This document shows, piece after piece, positions 57,101 through 64,000 of a stretch of 64,000 nt of DNA (position 1 is the stretch's first letter; each line of letters starts with the position of its first letter). The stretch is from NCBI GenBank assembly GCA_040766655.1, contig JAXGQB010000011.1, positions 124,001 to 188,000 of the forward strand. The letters are read 5' to 3'. The translations under genes and the position numbers were made by a program. This stretch comes from JALOOB01 sp040766655. GTDB taxonomy: Bacteria > Chloroflexota > Anaerolineae > CG2-30-64-16. The notes beneath the pieces are model-generated. The model was not told the DNA's origin and ran no database searches. It saw only the letters and a program-made list of their open reading frames with translations.

Positions 57101-58764
57101 GCAGCGTCAGCCTGACCCCGGCTTCCGGAACGGTGGCTCCGACGCCCATCTACGTGCGGTTCCTGAGTTCGACCCTGGGCACGAGCACCGGGGACATCAC
57201 GCACGCGAGTGCGGATGCCACCACGCGTAACGTGGCGGTGAGCGGTACCATTATCAACGGCGCGCCGGCAGTGAGCCTCGTGCAGCCCGCGGACGACGCG
57301 ACGGGCGTCGCACTTGCGCCAACGCTGCAGGCGACGGTCACGGATCCGGAAGCGGAGACCATGAGCGTGTCCTTCTACGGCCGGCCGGTCAGCACCGCGG
57401 CGCCCGCCGAGGACTTCACCCTGTTCGTCATTCCTGACACGCAGAGCCATGTCGCCAGCTCGACACTCTATGTGGCCTTCAATGCTATGACGAACTATAT
57501 CGTGGCGCAGAAGGATACCCGCAACGTCGCCTTCGTCACGCACGTTGGCGACATCGTCAATACGTCGAGCAACACGACCGAGTGGCAGCGGGCGGACGCG
57601 GCGATGGACATCTTGGACGCGGGCAGCGTGTCCTACAGCGTCGGCCCGGGCAACCACGATGTCGCCTTCGGCACGACCTACTATCCCGACTGGTTCGGCA
57701 ACGTAAGATTCGTGGCCCAATCCACCTATCAGGGCTACTATACTGCTGAAGGCGACAACTACAGCAACTACTCTCTCTTCAGCGCCTCGGGCATGGACTT
57801 CATCCTGATCAACTTGAAGTACCAACCGAGCACAGGGGCGCTGGACTGGGCCGATGCCCTGCTGAAGACGTACAGCGATCGACGGGGCATCGTGGCACAG
57901 CACGACATCCTGAACACCAACGACACATGGGCGAATCAAGCCACGTATACGGCCTTGTCGGACAATTCCAACCTGTTCCTGATCGTGTGCGGGCACATGC
58001 ACACTTCCAGCGACGGCTCGGCCTATCGCCTGGAGACCCGAACCGGCATGAACCCGGTGCATGTCCTGCTCACGGACTACCAGGATTACAACAATGCGGC
58101 GAACACCGGCTACCTGCGGATCCTGACCTTCAGGCCGGCAAGCGACGAGATCTACGCAGAGGTCTACTCGCCGTACGTGAGCGCCTACCTGACCAACGCG
58201 AGCAACTACGAGCAATTCACCATGGCGTACGACATGGAGGGCACCGCGGAGGCGCCCTTCGAGCTGATCGGGACGGTGAACGGCGTGGCCAGCGGCGCGA
58301 ATGCGACCGTGGCCTGGGCGGGGCGTGACCCGAACACCGAGTACGAGTGGTACGCGGTCGCGACGGACAGCGCCTCATCGGCCGCCAGCGCTGCGTGGTC
58401 GTTTACTACGGGTGCGGGCGGCGCGGCCGTGCCCAAGGCGCCGGTAGTCACATCGATCGCACTGAGTGGCAGCAATGATGTCACCCTGGCGTGGAATCCG
58501 GTGACCCAGGACGTGAACGGCAACGACACGACGATCATGAAGTACGCGGTGTACGGCAGCCAGGCTCCGTACTTTGCGCCGGGCATGTCCGATCTGCTGG
58601 GTGAGCCAACCACCACGAGCTTCACGCACACGGGCGGCTCGACCGGCGACACCAACTGGTACTACCTGGTGCGTGCGGTGAATGCAGTGGGCGAGTCGGC
58701 CAACTCGCCGCGACGGACTGGCCGTTTCGGCTTCATCCTGGTGCCGGGAACGGCCGGGGAGTAG
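54169..58764 (+). CDS. Exported protein with two metallophosphoesterase domains (array member 6)
   Basis: 1531 residues from ATG 54169; alignment with member 5 (LFAIVALLFS signal) and GAAGGAGAG upstream favour it over 54115. Order: signal peptide; TRAP-like phosphatase (LSDYGSG, TAGDNYHY, LGNHDYDS, IHQAPYST, GHNHHFER); Ig-like; DNRLRE-type; Ig-like; DNRLRE-type; Ig-like. A second, unrelated calcineurin-like domain (about residues 1085-1345) follows with VIPDTQSH, THVGDIVN, GPGNHDVAF, AQHDILN and CGHMHTSS. The Fn3-like terminus ends RTGRFGFILVPGTAGE. The second catalytic domain is flanked by two halves of what looks like one Ig/Fn3 domain (SVSFYGRPV before, PNTEYEWYAVATDS after), so it is probably an insertion. 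Confidence 0.85.
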   Translation: MRPAVRPCPSKLAKVFALFAIVALLFSVLPVPAVQAAPDAPHATTTIAVLSDYGSGTALEQTVADMIASWNPVRIVTAGDNYHYQNCSSYATCVGNYYGSYVTAQTFMPSLGNHDYDSTVGLTAYNSYFTWLPTNADAQRRRYDFVAGDVHFFMIDGNRDRYMQAEWDNQTAWLQSTATASTSAWKIAVIHQAPYSTGYYGDIADSQLPYGQFDIDFVIAGHNHHFERLMKADGGKTVRYFIDGYGGTILSGDYGHSYCSYSTSEATSEFCLADTPGAIKLTASDTSITFDYYDSTGVVRNTYTEVIGPEITTSVSSLDSFSTTPGTPSAAQTYTVSGSLLSADISITAPAGFEIKTDAGTYGSTITLPQTGGVVSPTTISVRLTGAAEGNFAGNIAHTSSGAAQKDVAVSGIVGWCYDVSLVATADTRMRSSQASTNFGSEATVTQSPFNSYSQGGLYLWDVSGIDSGSTVSAASLSFYVTDSSAYAFSLYNLRRAWGENTATWNTYDGSNAWGTAGAANTSTDRYSTNLWDAGTSAFGASGSVTLDLNAGGVAVVQDWIDGDLPNYGMTIQGYNQASSADYWIVASSEATTESQRPKLNITYCASTSPTITTSGTLAPFSTTPGMPSVAQTYTVSGSNLTADISITAPDGFELSTDGSTYSSGLTLTQSGGAVGTTTIYVRLTGAEGTFSGNIAHTSAGAVTKNVAASGTASLCTTVSFQQGTGGYTGARDGHIMQNNPTYNYGATTPLLVDSDEPNGSGNDLSALLYWDLSAIPAGSTVESASVAVYVENVTQSPGFDMYAMTQAWTEGTGNGSTTANGATWNTYDGANAWPGGAGGASDRGSTVLANFTPTATGAYQAALNDAGEVALAGWINDAASNMGFMIHAGSTTNGLDFTSKEGTTVANRPQLTVAYCLAPTTPYIVTSGTLDPFSSTINVPSAEQSYTVSGGNLTGNIVITAPDGFQISTTPGGVFGGSVSLTPASGTVAPTPIYVRFLSSTLGTSTGDITHASADATTRNVAVSGTIINGAPAVSLVQPADDATGVALAPTLQATVTDPEAETMSVSFYGRPVSTAAPAEDFTLFVIPDTQSHVASSTLYVAFNAMTNYIVAQKDTRNVAFVTHVGDIVNTSSNTTEWQRADAAMDILDAGSVSYSVGPGNHDVAFGTTYYPDWFGNVRFVAQSTYQGYYTAEGDNYSNYSLFSASGMDFILINLKYQPSTGALDWADALLKTYSDRRGIVAQHDILNTNDTWANQATYTALSDNSNLFLIVCGHMHTSSDGSAYRLETRTGMNPVHVLLTDYQDYNNAANTGYLRILTFRPASDEIYAEVYSPYVSAYLTNASNYEQFTMAYDMEGTAEAPFELIGTVNGVASGANATVAWAGRDPNTEYEWYAVATDSASSAASAAWSFTTGAGGAAVPKAPVVTSIALSGSNDVTLAWNPVTQDVNGNDTTIMKYAVYGSQAPYFAPGMSDLLGEPTTTSFTHTGGSTGDTNWYYLVRAVNAVGESANSPRRTGRFGFILVPGTAGE

Positions 58765-58798
58765 GCCCTACCGGTCCACACCCACAAGATGCACCTCA

Positions 58799-58832
58799 GG
58801 CGCCCCTTCGAGCTCCGGCCCGGAGGGGCGCC
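58799..58832 (+). terminator. Hairpin terminator after array member 6
   Basis: GGCGCCCCT at 58799-58807 and AGGGGCGCC at 58824-58832 with a 16-base loop. Confidence 0.6.
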
Positions 58833-58948
58833 GCTTCGTGCCGGCTGGGTTTAGAGTGGGCCTCACCTGACCGGCGCTTGAACCCCGATCCCCCCATTCC
58901 GCCGCGTGTAAGGAAAGTTGGAATGACCTGTTGCGGCGGTGCGACGGC

Positions 58949-58976
58949 TTGACAAGCCCCCCGTTTAGTGTACAAT
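58949..58976 (+). promoter_or_regulatory. Sigma-70-type promoter of array member 7
   Basis: TTGACA at 58949-58954 and TACAAT at 58971-58976 with a 16-base spacer. The leader contains a TGACGTC/GACGTCA inverted repeat around 59002-59019. Confidence 0.6.
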
Positions 58977-59055
58977 TTCCTTATCCACGCAGAATCTCTT
59001 TGACGTCGGCAGACGTCATGGGGCCCCTTCCTCAGCCACTCCGAGAGGGAGCATC

Positions 59056-59247
59056 ATGTGGCCTGCCAGACGTGTGTCGCTCGTTGGTCGGGACCCGCTC
59101 ATCGGGCTGGTCCTCCTGTGTTTCGTGAATTCGACGCTCGCCGCCGTTTGTTGCTCGCTCCCAGGACGAGGTTACCCCTCGCACTCATCGTGGGTCGCCA
59201 GAAGCAAGCGGACCTCACCCCAGGTTGTTCAACGGAGGAGATCATGA
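59056..59247 (+). CDS. Possible small leader peptide coupled to array member 7
   Basis: 63 codons from ATG 59056, preceded by GAGAGGGAGCATC, a good ribosome-binding site. The predicted peptide has a hydrophobic stretch (IGLVLLCFVNSTLAAVCC) and a basic C-terminus. Its TGA overlaps the ATG of member 7 in a four-base ATGA, the classic arrangement for translational coupling. I recognise no family. It could equally be a chance frame in a long leader; codon use is not decisive. Confidence 0.35.
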   Translation: MWPARRVSLVGRDPLIGLVLLCFVNSTLAAVCCSLPGRGYPSHSSWVARSKRTSPQVVQRRRS

Positions 59248-62200
59248 AGACGAAATCATCCAGTCACCCCACCCGGAGACCGTTCTTGTCCATATGGGCG
59301 CGCATCCTGCTGATCATCGCGTTCGCGCTGCCGCAGGGGTTCGTGTTCGCCGCGCCGGCAGCTGAGGCCCAGACGACGTATGTCTGGGAGGCGTATAATG
59401 ACTGCGCGGGAACAAATTCGATAGCAAACACAACCAATATTCTGGGTAGGACCGGTACTGGAACATTGAAGAACTTTGCCACCGGCTCAACGCTGACCGG
59501 AGTGACTGCGACGTTCGTATCAAGTGGCTCCCCAACAGACGGCGCCAGCAGTGGGGCAGCCACCGATTTGGGCACCGATGCTTACGACACATTCAACGGA
59601 AAAGCAAATCTGGTGGGGGTAGTCAACTACGGCAGCTCGTCTGGTTGGTACATAGACCTCACCATCACCGGACTGGACCCGACCAAGACCTACACCTTCG
59701 CCACGACCGCTAATCGAGCCGATGCTACTTATACGACCAGAATATCCCGCTATACGATTTCGGACATCTCCGCTGCTACCAACGCCAGTACGAGTGGCGT
59801 GACCGTCATCAGCAACGAATCCGTATCCTTTGTCACCGGTGACAACACCGAAAATGGATACGTAGCGCGTTGGACAAGCATACAGCCGGGTTCGGATGGC
59901 GATTTCAAGGTTCGTGCTGACTATCCAAGCACCTATCAGGCCTACGGTTTCAGCGTATTCATGCTGGCGGAGGAGCTTCCCACCGGCCCCACGATCACGA
60001 CCAGCGTGAGCACGTTGCCGGCGTTCAGCGCGCCCATCGGTGAGTACTCGGCGGTGCAATCCTACACGGTGACCGGCAGCAACCTGACCGAAGGCATCAC
60101 CGTCAGTGCACCGCAGGACTTCGAGGTCTCCACCGTCGGCGGAGGAAATGGTTTCGCTTCGACAGCATCTCTCGGCGCTACCGGGGGCACCGTATACGTG
60201 CGCTTCAAACGTGGCACGACAGGCACGTCCAACGGGAACATCACCCACACCAGCGCGGGGGCAACCCAGAAGGATGTGGCTGTCAGCGGCACGGCGGCTG
60301 TCTACTACACGCTGACGGTCAACAGCGGCAGCAACGGCAGCGTGGCATTGGATCCGACGGGGGGTAGCTATCCATCCGGCACCGAGATCACACTGACCGC
60401 TACCGGTAGTGGTGGCTACATCTTCAAGGAGTGGTCCGGCGATCTGACCGGCAGTGACAACCCAGCCACCATCACGATGGACGGGGACAAGACCGTCACG
60501 GCTAGCTGGATGGCTGGCGCGTGTGTGACGTCCAGGGTCAGCTTGGGTTCGGATGATGTTGAGGAACGCGTTAACACCGGCAGCACCAACGGCGATGTGG
60601 ATTTGGATGGTGATACGACGACCAAGTCCCTTCAGATGTACCGCGCCTACGGTGGAAGCACGACCGATCTTAACTGGTGGGGCCTGAGGTTCCAGAACGT
60701 CAACGTACCACAGGGCGCCACGATCGCCAGCGCGAATATCACATTCCGCGCCAACGCAACCAGCGACGCCACTGCATCCGGCATGACCCTCTGGGGTCAG
60801 GCTGCCACCAATCCCGCGACCTTCACCTCCACCGATTTCAACGTCAGCAGCCGGGCCCACACGAGTGCGACGGCCAGTTGGACCGTCCCGCAGTGGACCA
60901 GCGGCTCGGACTATTCGACGCCTTCGCTGGCCGCCATTGTTGAGGAGATCGTCGGCCAGCCGGAGTGGGCAGCCAACAACGCCATGGTCATCATCGGCCA
61001 GACCACCGCGTCGGAGAACCGCAGTGCACTCTCGTTCAATAGCACCAATGGTTCCACCTTAGCGCCACTGCTGGAGATCTGCTACACGCAGGGGCCGAAC
61101 ATTGTGACCAGCGTGAGCTCGCTGCCCCCGTTCAGCGCGCCCATCGGTGAGTACTCGGCGGAGCAATCCTACACGGTGATCGGCAGCAACCTGACCGAAG
61201 GCATCACCGTCGGTGCACCGCAGGACTTCGAGGTCTCAACCGTCGGCGGAGGAAGTGGATTCGCTTCGACAGCATCTCTCGGCGCTACCGGGGGCACTGT
61301 ATACGTGCGCTTCAAACGTGGCACGGCAGGTACGTCCAACGGGAACATCACCCACACCAGCGCGGGGGCAACCCAGAAGGATGTGGCTGTCAGCGGCACG
61401 GCGGCTGTCTACTACACGCTGACGGTCAACAGCGGCAGCAACGGCAGCGTGACGTTGAATCCGCCCGGGGGCAGCTACGCCTCCGGCACGGTGGTTACCC
61501 TGACAGCTGAGCCGCACCAGGGCTACGTCTTCGATAGCTGGTCGGGCGACCTGAGCGGTGACACCAATCCCACCACAATCACCATGGATGGGAACAAATC
61601 AGTCACGGCGAACTTCGTGGTGTCGTTATGCACGACGGTCAGCAGCACTGTCGTGGCGTCAGGCGATGATGCGGAAGAAAGCCGTGTGCCAAGCGGCGGC
61701 TCGGTGACAGCCGGCACCGTCTCCATCAGTAGCACGGATCTGGAGATGGTATACGACTCGGCCACTGGATATGGCCGCCAGATGGTAGGCATGCGCTTCC
61801 CGAACCTGGCCATACCGCAGGGAAGCACCATACAGAGCGCCCATATCACCTGGCAGGCAAAGGACACGGATTCCACTGCGCTGAACCTCACGTTCCAGGC
61901 GGAAGCGACCGATGACGCAGCCATCTACACAGAAACTACTAACAATATCTCGAGTCGTTCCGTGACCAGCGCTTCAGTCGTGTGGTCGAGCGTGCCGTCC
62001 TGGACAAGCGGCTCTTCATACCAGTCTGCGGATCTGGCTCCTGTAGTGCAGGAGGTGGTGAATCGCAGTGGCTGGGCGACCGGCAATGCTTTGAATATCA
62101 TCGTCACCGGTTCTGCGAACGCCAAGCGCAACGCCTACGCCCAGGACGGTGGATCCGGCAACGCCTGGCCTACGCTCGATGCCACCTACTGCGTAGTCTC

Positions 62201-64000
62201 CACCGGCCCCACCATCACGGCCGCGGGCACGCTGACCCCGTTCGCCACACAACCCGGCGTCGCATCCGACCCGCAGACTTACACCGTGTCTGGCAGCAAT
62301 CTGACCGATGACATCCTCATCACCGCCCCGGCCGGCTTCGAACTATCGGAAGACGATAGCACGTACAGCGACTCACTGACGCTTGAACAGGTCAGCGGCG
62401 TTGTGGCAGACACCACCCTCTACGTGCGCTTGTACAGTGCCACGCAGGGCACTCTCGGTGGGAACATCACCCACACCAGCGACGGCGCGGACACGAAGGA
62501 CGTCGCGGTCAGCGGCGAGGTCGCACCGCCCAACACGGCACCCGTTCTGGACACGATCGGCAACAAGAGCGTCGATGAGTTGGTGCAGCTGAGCTTCACC
62601 GCCTCCGCCACCGACGACGGCCTGCCCTCAGGCACCCTGACCTACAGCCTGGTGGATGGGACGGCCGGCTCGGTGCCCGCCGGTGCGACCATCGGCAGCT
62701 CCTCCGGGGCATTCACGTGGACCCCGACAGAGGTGCAGGGTCCTGGCACGTACACCTTCGACGTCTGCGTGAGCGACGGTGCGTTGAGCGACTGCGAGAC
62801 GATCACGGTCACGGTGGCCGAGGTCAACGTGGCTCCGGTCCTGGCTGCGATCGGGGGCAAGAGTGTTCAGGTTCTCCAAGAATTGGCTTTCACGGCGGAT
62901 GCGACCGACGCGGACCTGCCCGCAAACACCCTGACGTACAGCCTGGCGGATGGGACGGCTGGCGACGTTCCGGAGGGTGCACAGATCACAGCCGCGGGCG
63001 CGTTTACCTGGACCCCGACAGAGGCGCAGGGGCCGGACACGTACACCTTCGACGTCTGCGTAAGCGATGGCGTGGTCAGCGACTGCGAGACGATCGTCGT
63101 CACTGTCACAGCCCAGGCGACCGGTGTGACGCTCGACGGCACGCCTTCGTCCGGCACGGGCGCAGCGAACGACTCCAGCGTCTCCTTTGCACACACGACT
63201 GGCTCCGGCGCCAACGGGCTAATGCTGGTTGGCGTGTCGTGGAACAGTGGATCAACCGCACGAGCGATTTCTTCAGTGACCTTTAAGCCCACGGGGGAGG
63301 ATGCGCTGGCGCTGACCGAAGTCATAACCCAGAAGCACGGCACCGCGGCGAACTACCGTTATGCCGCGATCTACAGACTCGTCGGCCCACCCAGCGGCAC
63401 TGCCGGCACCGTTACGGTGACCTTCAATGGCACCGTAACCAACGGTATTGTGGCAGGAGCAGCCACCTTTGCGGGCGTCAACCCAGTAGCTCCGTTTGGG
63501 ACCGCAGTCGGCTCGTATTCATCTAGCAACGACACAACCCCGACGGTGACCTTGTCGGAGCTCGTGGGCGATGAGCTCGTGGTTGACACCGTGTTTCTCG
63601 GAGGCAACCCTCCGGCCACGTTGACGCCCGGTTCGGGCCAGACCCAGCTGGGTGACTGGAACAAGACTGTCAGCAATACGCGCGGTGCGGCCAGCATCGA
63701 GCAGGCCACCGGCACCTCCGTCACCATGAGCTGGACTGCTGCTAGCAGCAGCCTGTGGGTCATCGCTGCAGTGCCCTTGAAGCCGGCACCGGTCGGAACG
63801 ACGTACGACCTGACCGTGGCGGTGAGTCCAGCCGGAGGCGGCACGACGCTGCCAGCGGCAGGCACACACACCTACCCTGAGAACACTGTTGTTGCTGTCA
63901 CGGCCACGCCTGCCCCTGGCTACAAGTTCGACCGTTGGGAGGGCGCCTGTACGGATAGTGGCGCCTGCCAGGTAACCATGACGGAGGACAAGACCGTAAC
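59244..64000 (+). CDS. Very large exported Ig/InlB/lectin-like repeat protein (array member 7), 3'-truncated by the window
   Basis: The frame is open from ATG 59244 (CGGAGGAGATC upstream) to the last base: at least 1585 residues with no stop. A signal peptide (ILLIIAFALPQGFVFAAPAA) is followed by a unique domain (about residues 45-245). Then an Ig-like module (AFSAPIGEYSAVQSYTVTGS), InlB repeat, a beta-rich module (VPQGATIASANITFRANATS), a second Ig + InlB + beta-rich set (VLASGDD region, IPQGSTIQSAHITW), and a third Ig-like module. Two cadherin/He_PIG-like repeats (APVLDTIGNKSV, APVLAAIGGKSV), a lectin-like module and the start of an InlB repeat finish the visible part. No phosphatase motif is seen up to the window end. 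By its start and modules it belongs to the array. Confidence 0.8.
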   Translation, partial: MKTKSSSHPTRRPFLSIWARILLIIAFALPQGFVFAAPAAEAQTTYVWEAYNDCAGTNSIANTTNILGRTGTGTLKNFATGSTLTGVTATFVSSGSPTDGASSGAATDLGTDAYDTFNGKANLVGVVNYGSSSGWYIDLTITGLDPTKTYTFATTANRADATYTTRISRYTISDISAATNASTSGVTVISNESVSFVTGDNTENGYVARWTSIQPGSDGDFKVRADYPSTYQAYGFSVFMLAEELPTGPTITTSVSTLPAFSAPIGEYSAVQSYTVTGSNLTEGITVSAPQDFEVSTVGGGNGFASTASLGATGGTVYVRFKRGTTGTSNGNITHTSAGATQKDVAVSGTAAVYYTLTVNSGSNGSVALDPTGGSYPSGTEITLTATGSGGYIFKEWSGDLTGSDNPATITMDGDKTVTASWMAGACVTSRVSLGSDDVEERVNTGSTNGDVDLDGDTTTKSLQMYRAYGGSTTDLNWWGLRFQNVNVPQGATIASANITFRANATSDATASGMTLWGQAATNPATFTSTDFNVSSRAHTSATASWTVPQWTSGSDYSTPSLAAIVEEIVGQPEWAANNAMVIIGQTTASENRSALSFNSTNGSTLAPLLEICYTQGPNIVTSVSSLPPFSAPIGEYSAEQSYTVIGSNLTEGITVGAPQDFEVSTVGGGSGFASTASLGATGGTVYVRFKRGTAGTSNGNITHTSAGATQKDVAVSGTAAVYYTLTVNSGSNGSVTLNPPGGSYASGTVVTLTAEPHQGYVFDSWSGDLSGDTNPTTITMDGNKSVTANFVVSLCTTVSSTVVASGDDAEESRVPSGGSVTAGTVSISSTDLEMVYDSATGYGRQMVGMRFPNLAIPQGSTIQSAHITWQAKDTDSTALNLTFQAEATDDAAIYTETTNNISSRSVTSASVVWSSVPSWTSGSSYQSADLAPVVQEVVNRSGWATGNALNIIVTGSANAKRNAYAQDGGSGNAWPTLDATYCVVSTGPTITAAGTLTPFATQPGVASDPQTYTVSGSNLTDDILITAPAGFELSEDDSTYSDSLTLEQVSGVVADTTLYVRLYSATQGTLGGNITHTSDGADTKDVAVSGEVAPPNTAPVLDTIGNKSVDELVQLSFTASATDDGLPSGTLTYSLVDGTAGSVPAGATIGSSSGAFTWTPTEVQGPGTYTFDVCVSDGALSDCETITVTVAEVNVAPVLAAIGGKSVQVLQELAFTADATDADLPANTLTYSLADGTAGDVPEGAQITAAGAFTWTPTEAQGPDTYTFDVCVSDGVVSDCETIVVTVTAQATGVTLDGTPSSGTGAANDSSVSFAHTTGSGANGLMLVGVSWNSGSTARAISSVTFKPTGEDALALTEVITQKHGTAANYRYAAIYRLVGPPSGTAGTVTVTFNGTVTNGIVAGAATFAGVNPVAPFGTAVGSYSSSNDTTPTVTLSELVGDELVVDTVFLGGNPPATLTPGSGQTQLGDWNKTVSNTRGAASIEQATGTSVTMSWTAASSSLWVIAAVPLKPAPVGTTYDLTVAVSPAGGGTTLPAAGTHTYPENTVVAVTATPAPGYKFDRWEGACTDSGACQVTMTEDKTV
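60013..60342 (+). repeat. Near-identical internal repeat in array member 7, copy A
   Basis: Ig-like module plus the first InlB strands. It recurs at 61120-61449 with an offset of 1107 bases (369 codons) and only scattered substitutions. Confidence 0.8.
61120..61449 (+). repeat. Near-identical internal repeat in array member 7, copy B
   Basis: Second copy of 60013-60342. The beta-rich modules between the copies have diverged much further, so the Ig/InlB junction was copied or homogenised separately. Confidence 0.8.

Noticed and set aside
59244..64000. Metallophosphoesterase domain in array member 7
   Set aside because: No GDxx, GNHD/E or GHxH motif set is visible up to the window end; one might follow beyond base 64000.

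Overview
The window is a high-GC bacterial chromosome segment. Several traits fit a filamentous or anaerobic Chloroflexota (Anaerolineae or Caldilineae-like) heterotroph: GTG and TTG starts, YesM/YesN regulation of sugar uptake, a CO dehydrogenase module, and very large exported multidomain proteins. The lineage is my inference from gene content; there is no rRNA or other taxonomic marker here.

Layout. (1) 1-5.8 kb, + strand: the 3' part of an ABC-2 permease, a GH13 branching-enzyme-like protein, a zinc-less MDR reductase, an NTF2-like protein and an SDR. (2) 5.8-11.6 kb, - strand: a soluble triple-GAF histidine kinase, its response regulator, an SDR-type L-threonine dehydrogenase and a carotenoid-isomerase-like FAD oxidoreductase. 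(3) 11.7-18.3 kb, mixed: PlsC-like protein, orphan Phd antitoxin, Nudix hydrolase, an OmpR/HK two-component pair, an FmdB zinc ribbon, OsmC and trehalose synthase. (4) 18.6-31.8 kb, + strand: a complete L-arabinose locus. It holds a YesN/YesM two-component system, two tandem YtfQ-like lipoprotein sugar binders, an ATPase, two permeases, araA, araB and araD. (5) 31.9-37.5 kb, - strand: CooF, CooS and three NADH-dehydrogenase-like (NuoE/F/G or HoxEFU type) subunits, which together look like a CO:NAD+ oxidoreductase. (6) 38.2-64 kb, + strand: seven consecutive exported giant proteins. The first four carry purple-acid-phosphatase-like catalytic domains, the next two carry tartrate-resistant-acid-phosphatase-like domains, and the seventh (running off the window) shows only adhesive or Ig-like domains so far.

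The last 26 kb is the most unusual part. The proteins exchange a small set of modules: a PAP Fn3-like domain, the metallophosphoesterase, InlB-type repeats with a Cys pair, a lectin-like module of about 220 residues, an 'FST..G.PSA.QTYTVSG' Ig-like module, and a DNRLRE-type module. All six complete members end in an Fn3-like domain whose last strand and tail are conserved (types FVYGLxPG and RTGRFGFxLVPG). This looks like a surface or secreted phosphatase family that diversifies by module shuffling, and its common C-terminus is a candidate sorting or anchoring determinant. Separate sigma-70-type promoters can be read upstream of members 1, 5, 6 and 7, and strong hairpins separate most of the genes.

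Start sites were moved inward from the longest frame wherever a ribosome-binding site or family alignment called for it. No tRNA, rRNA, CRISPR array, transposase or prophage was recognised.
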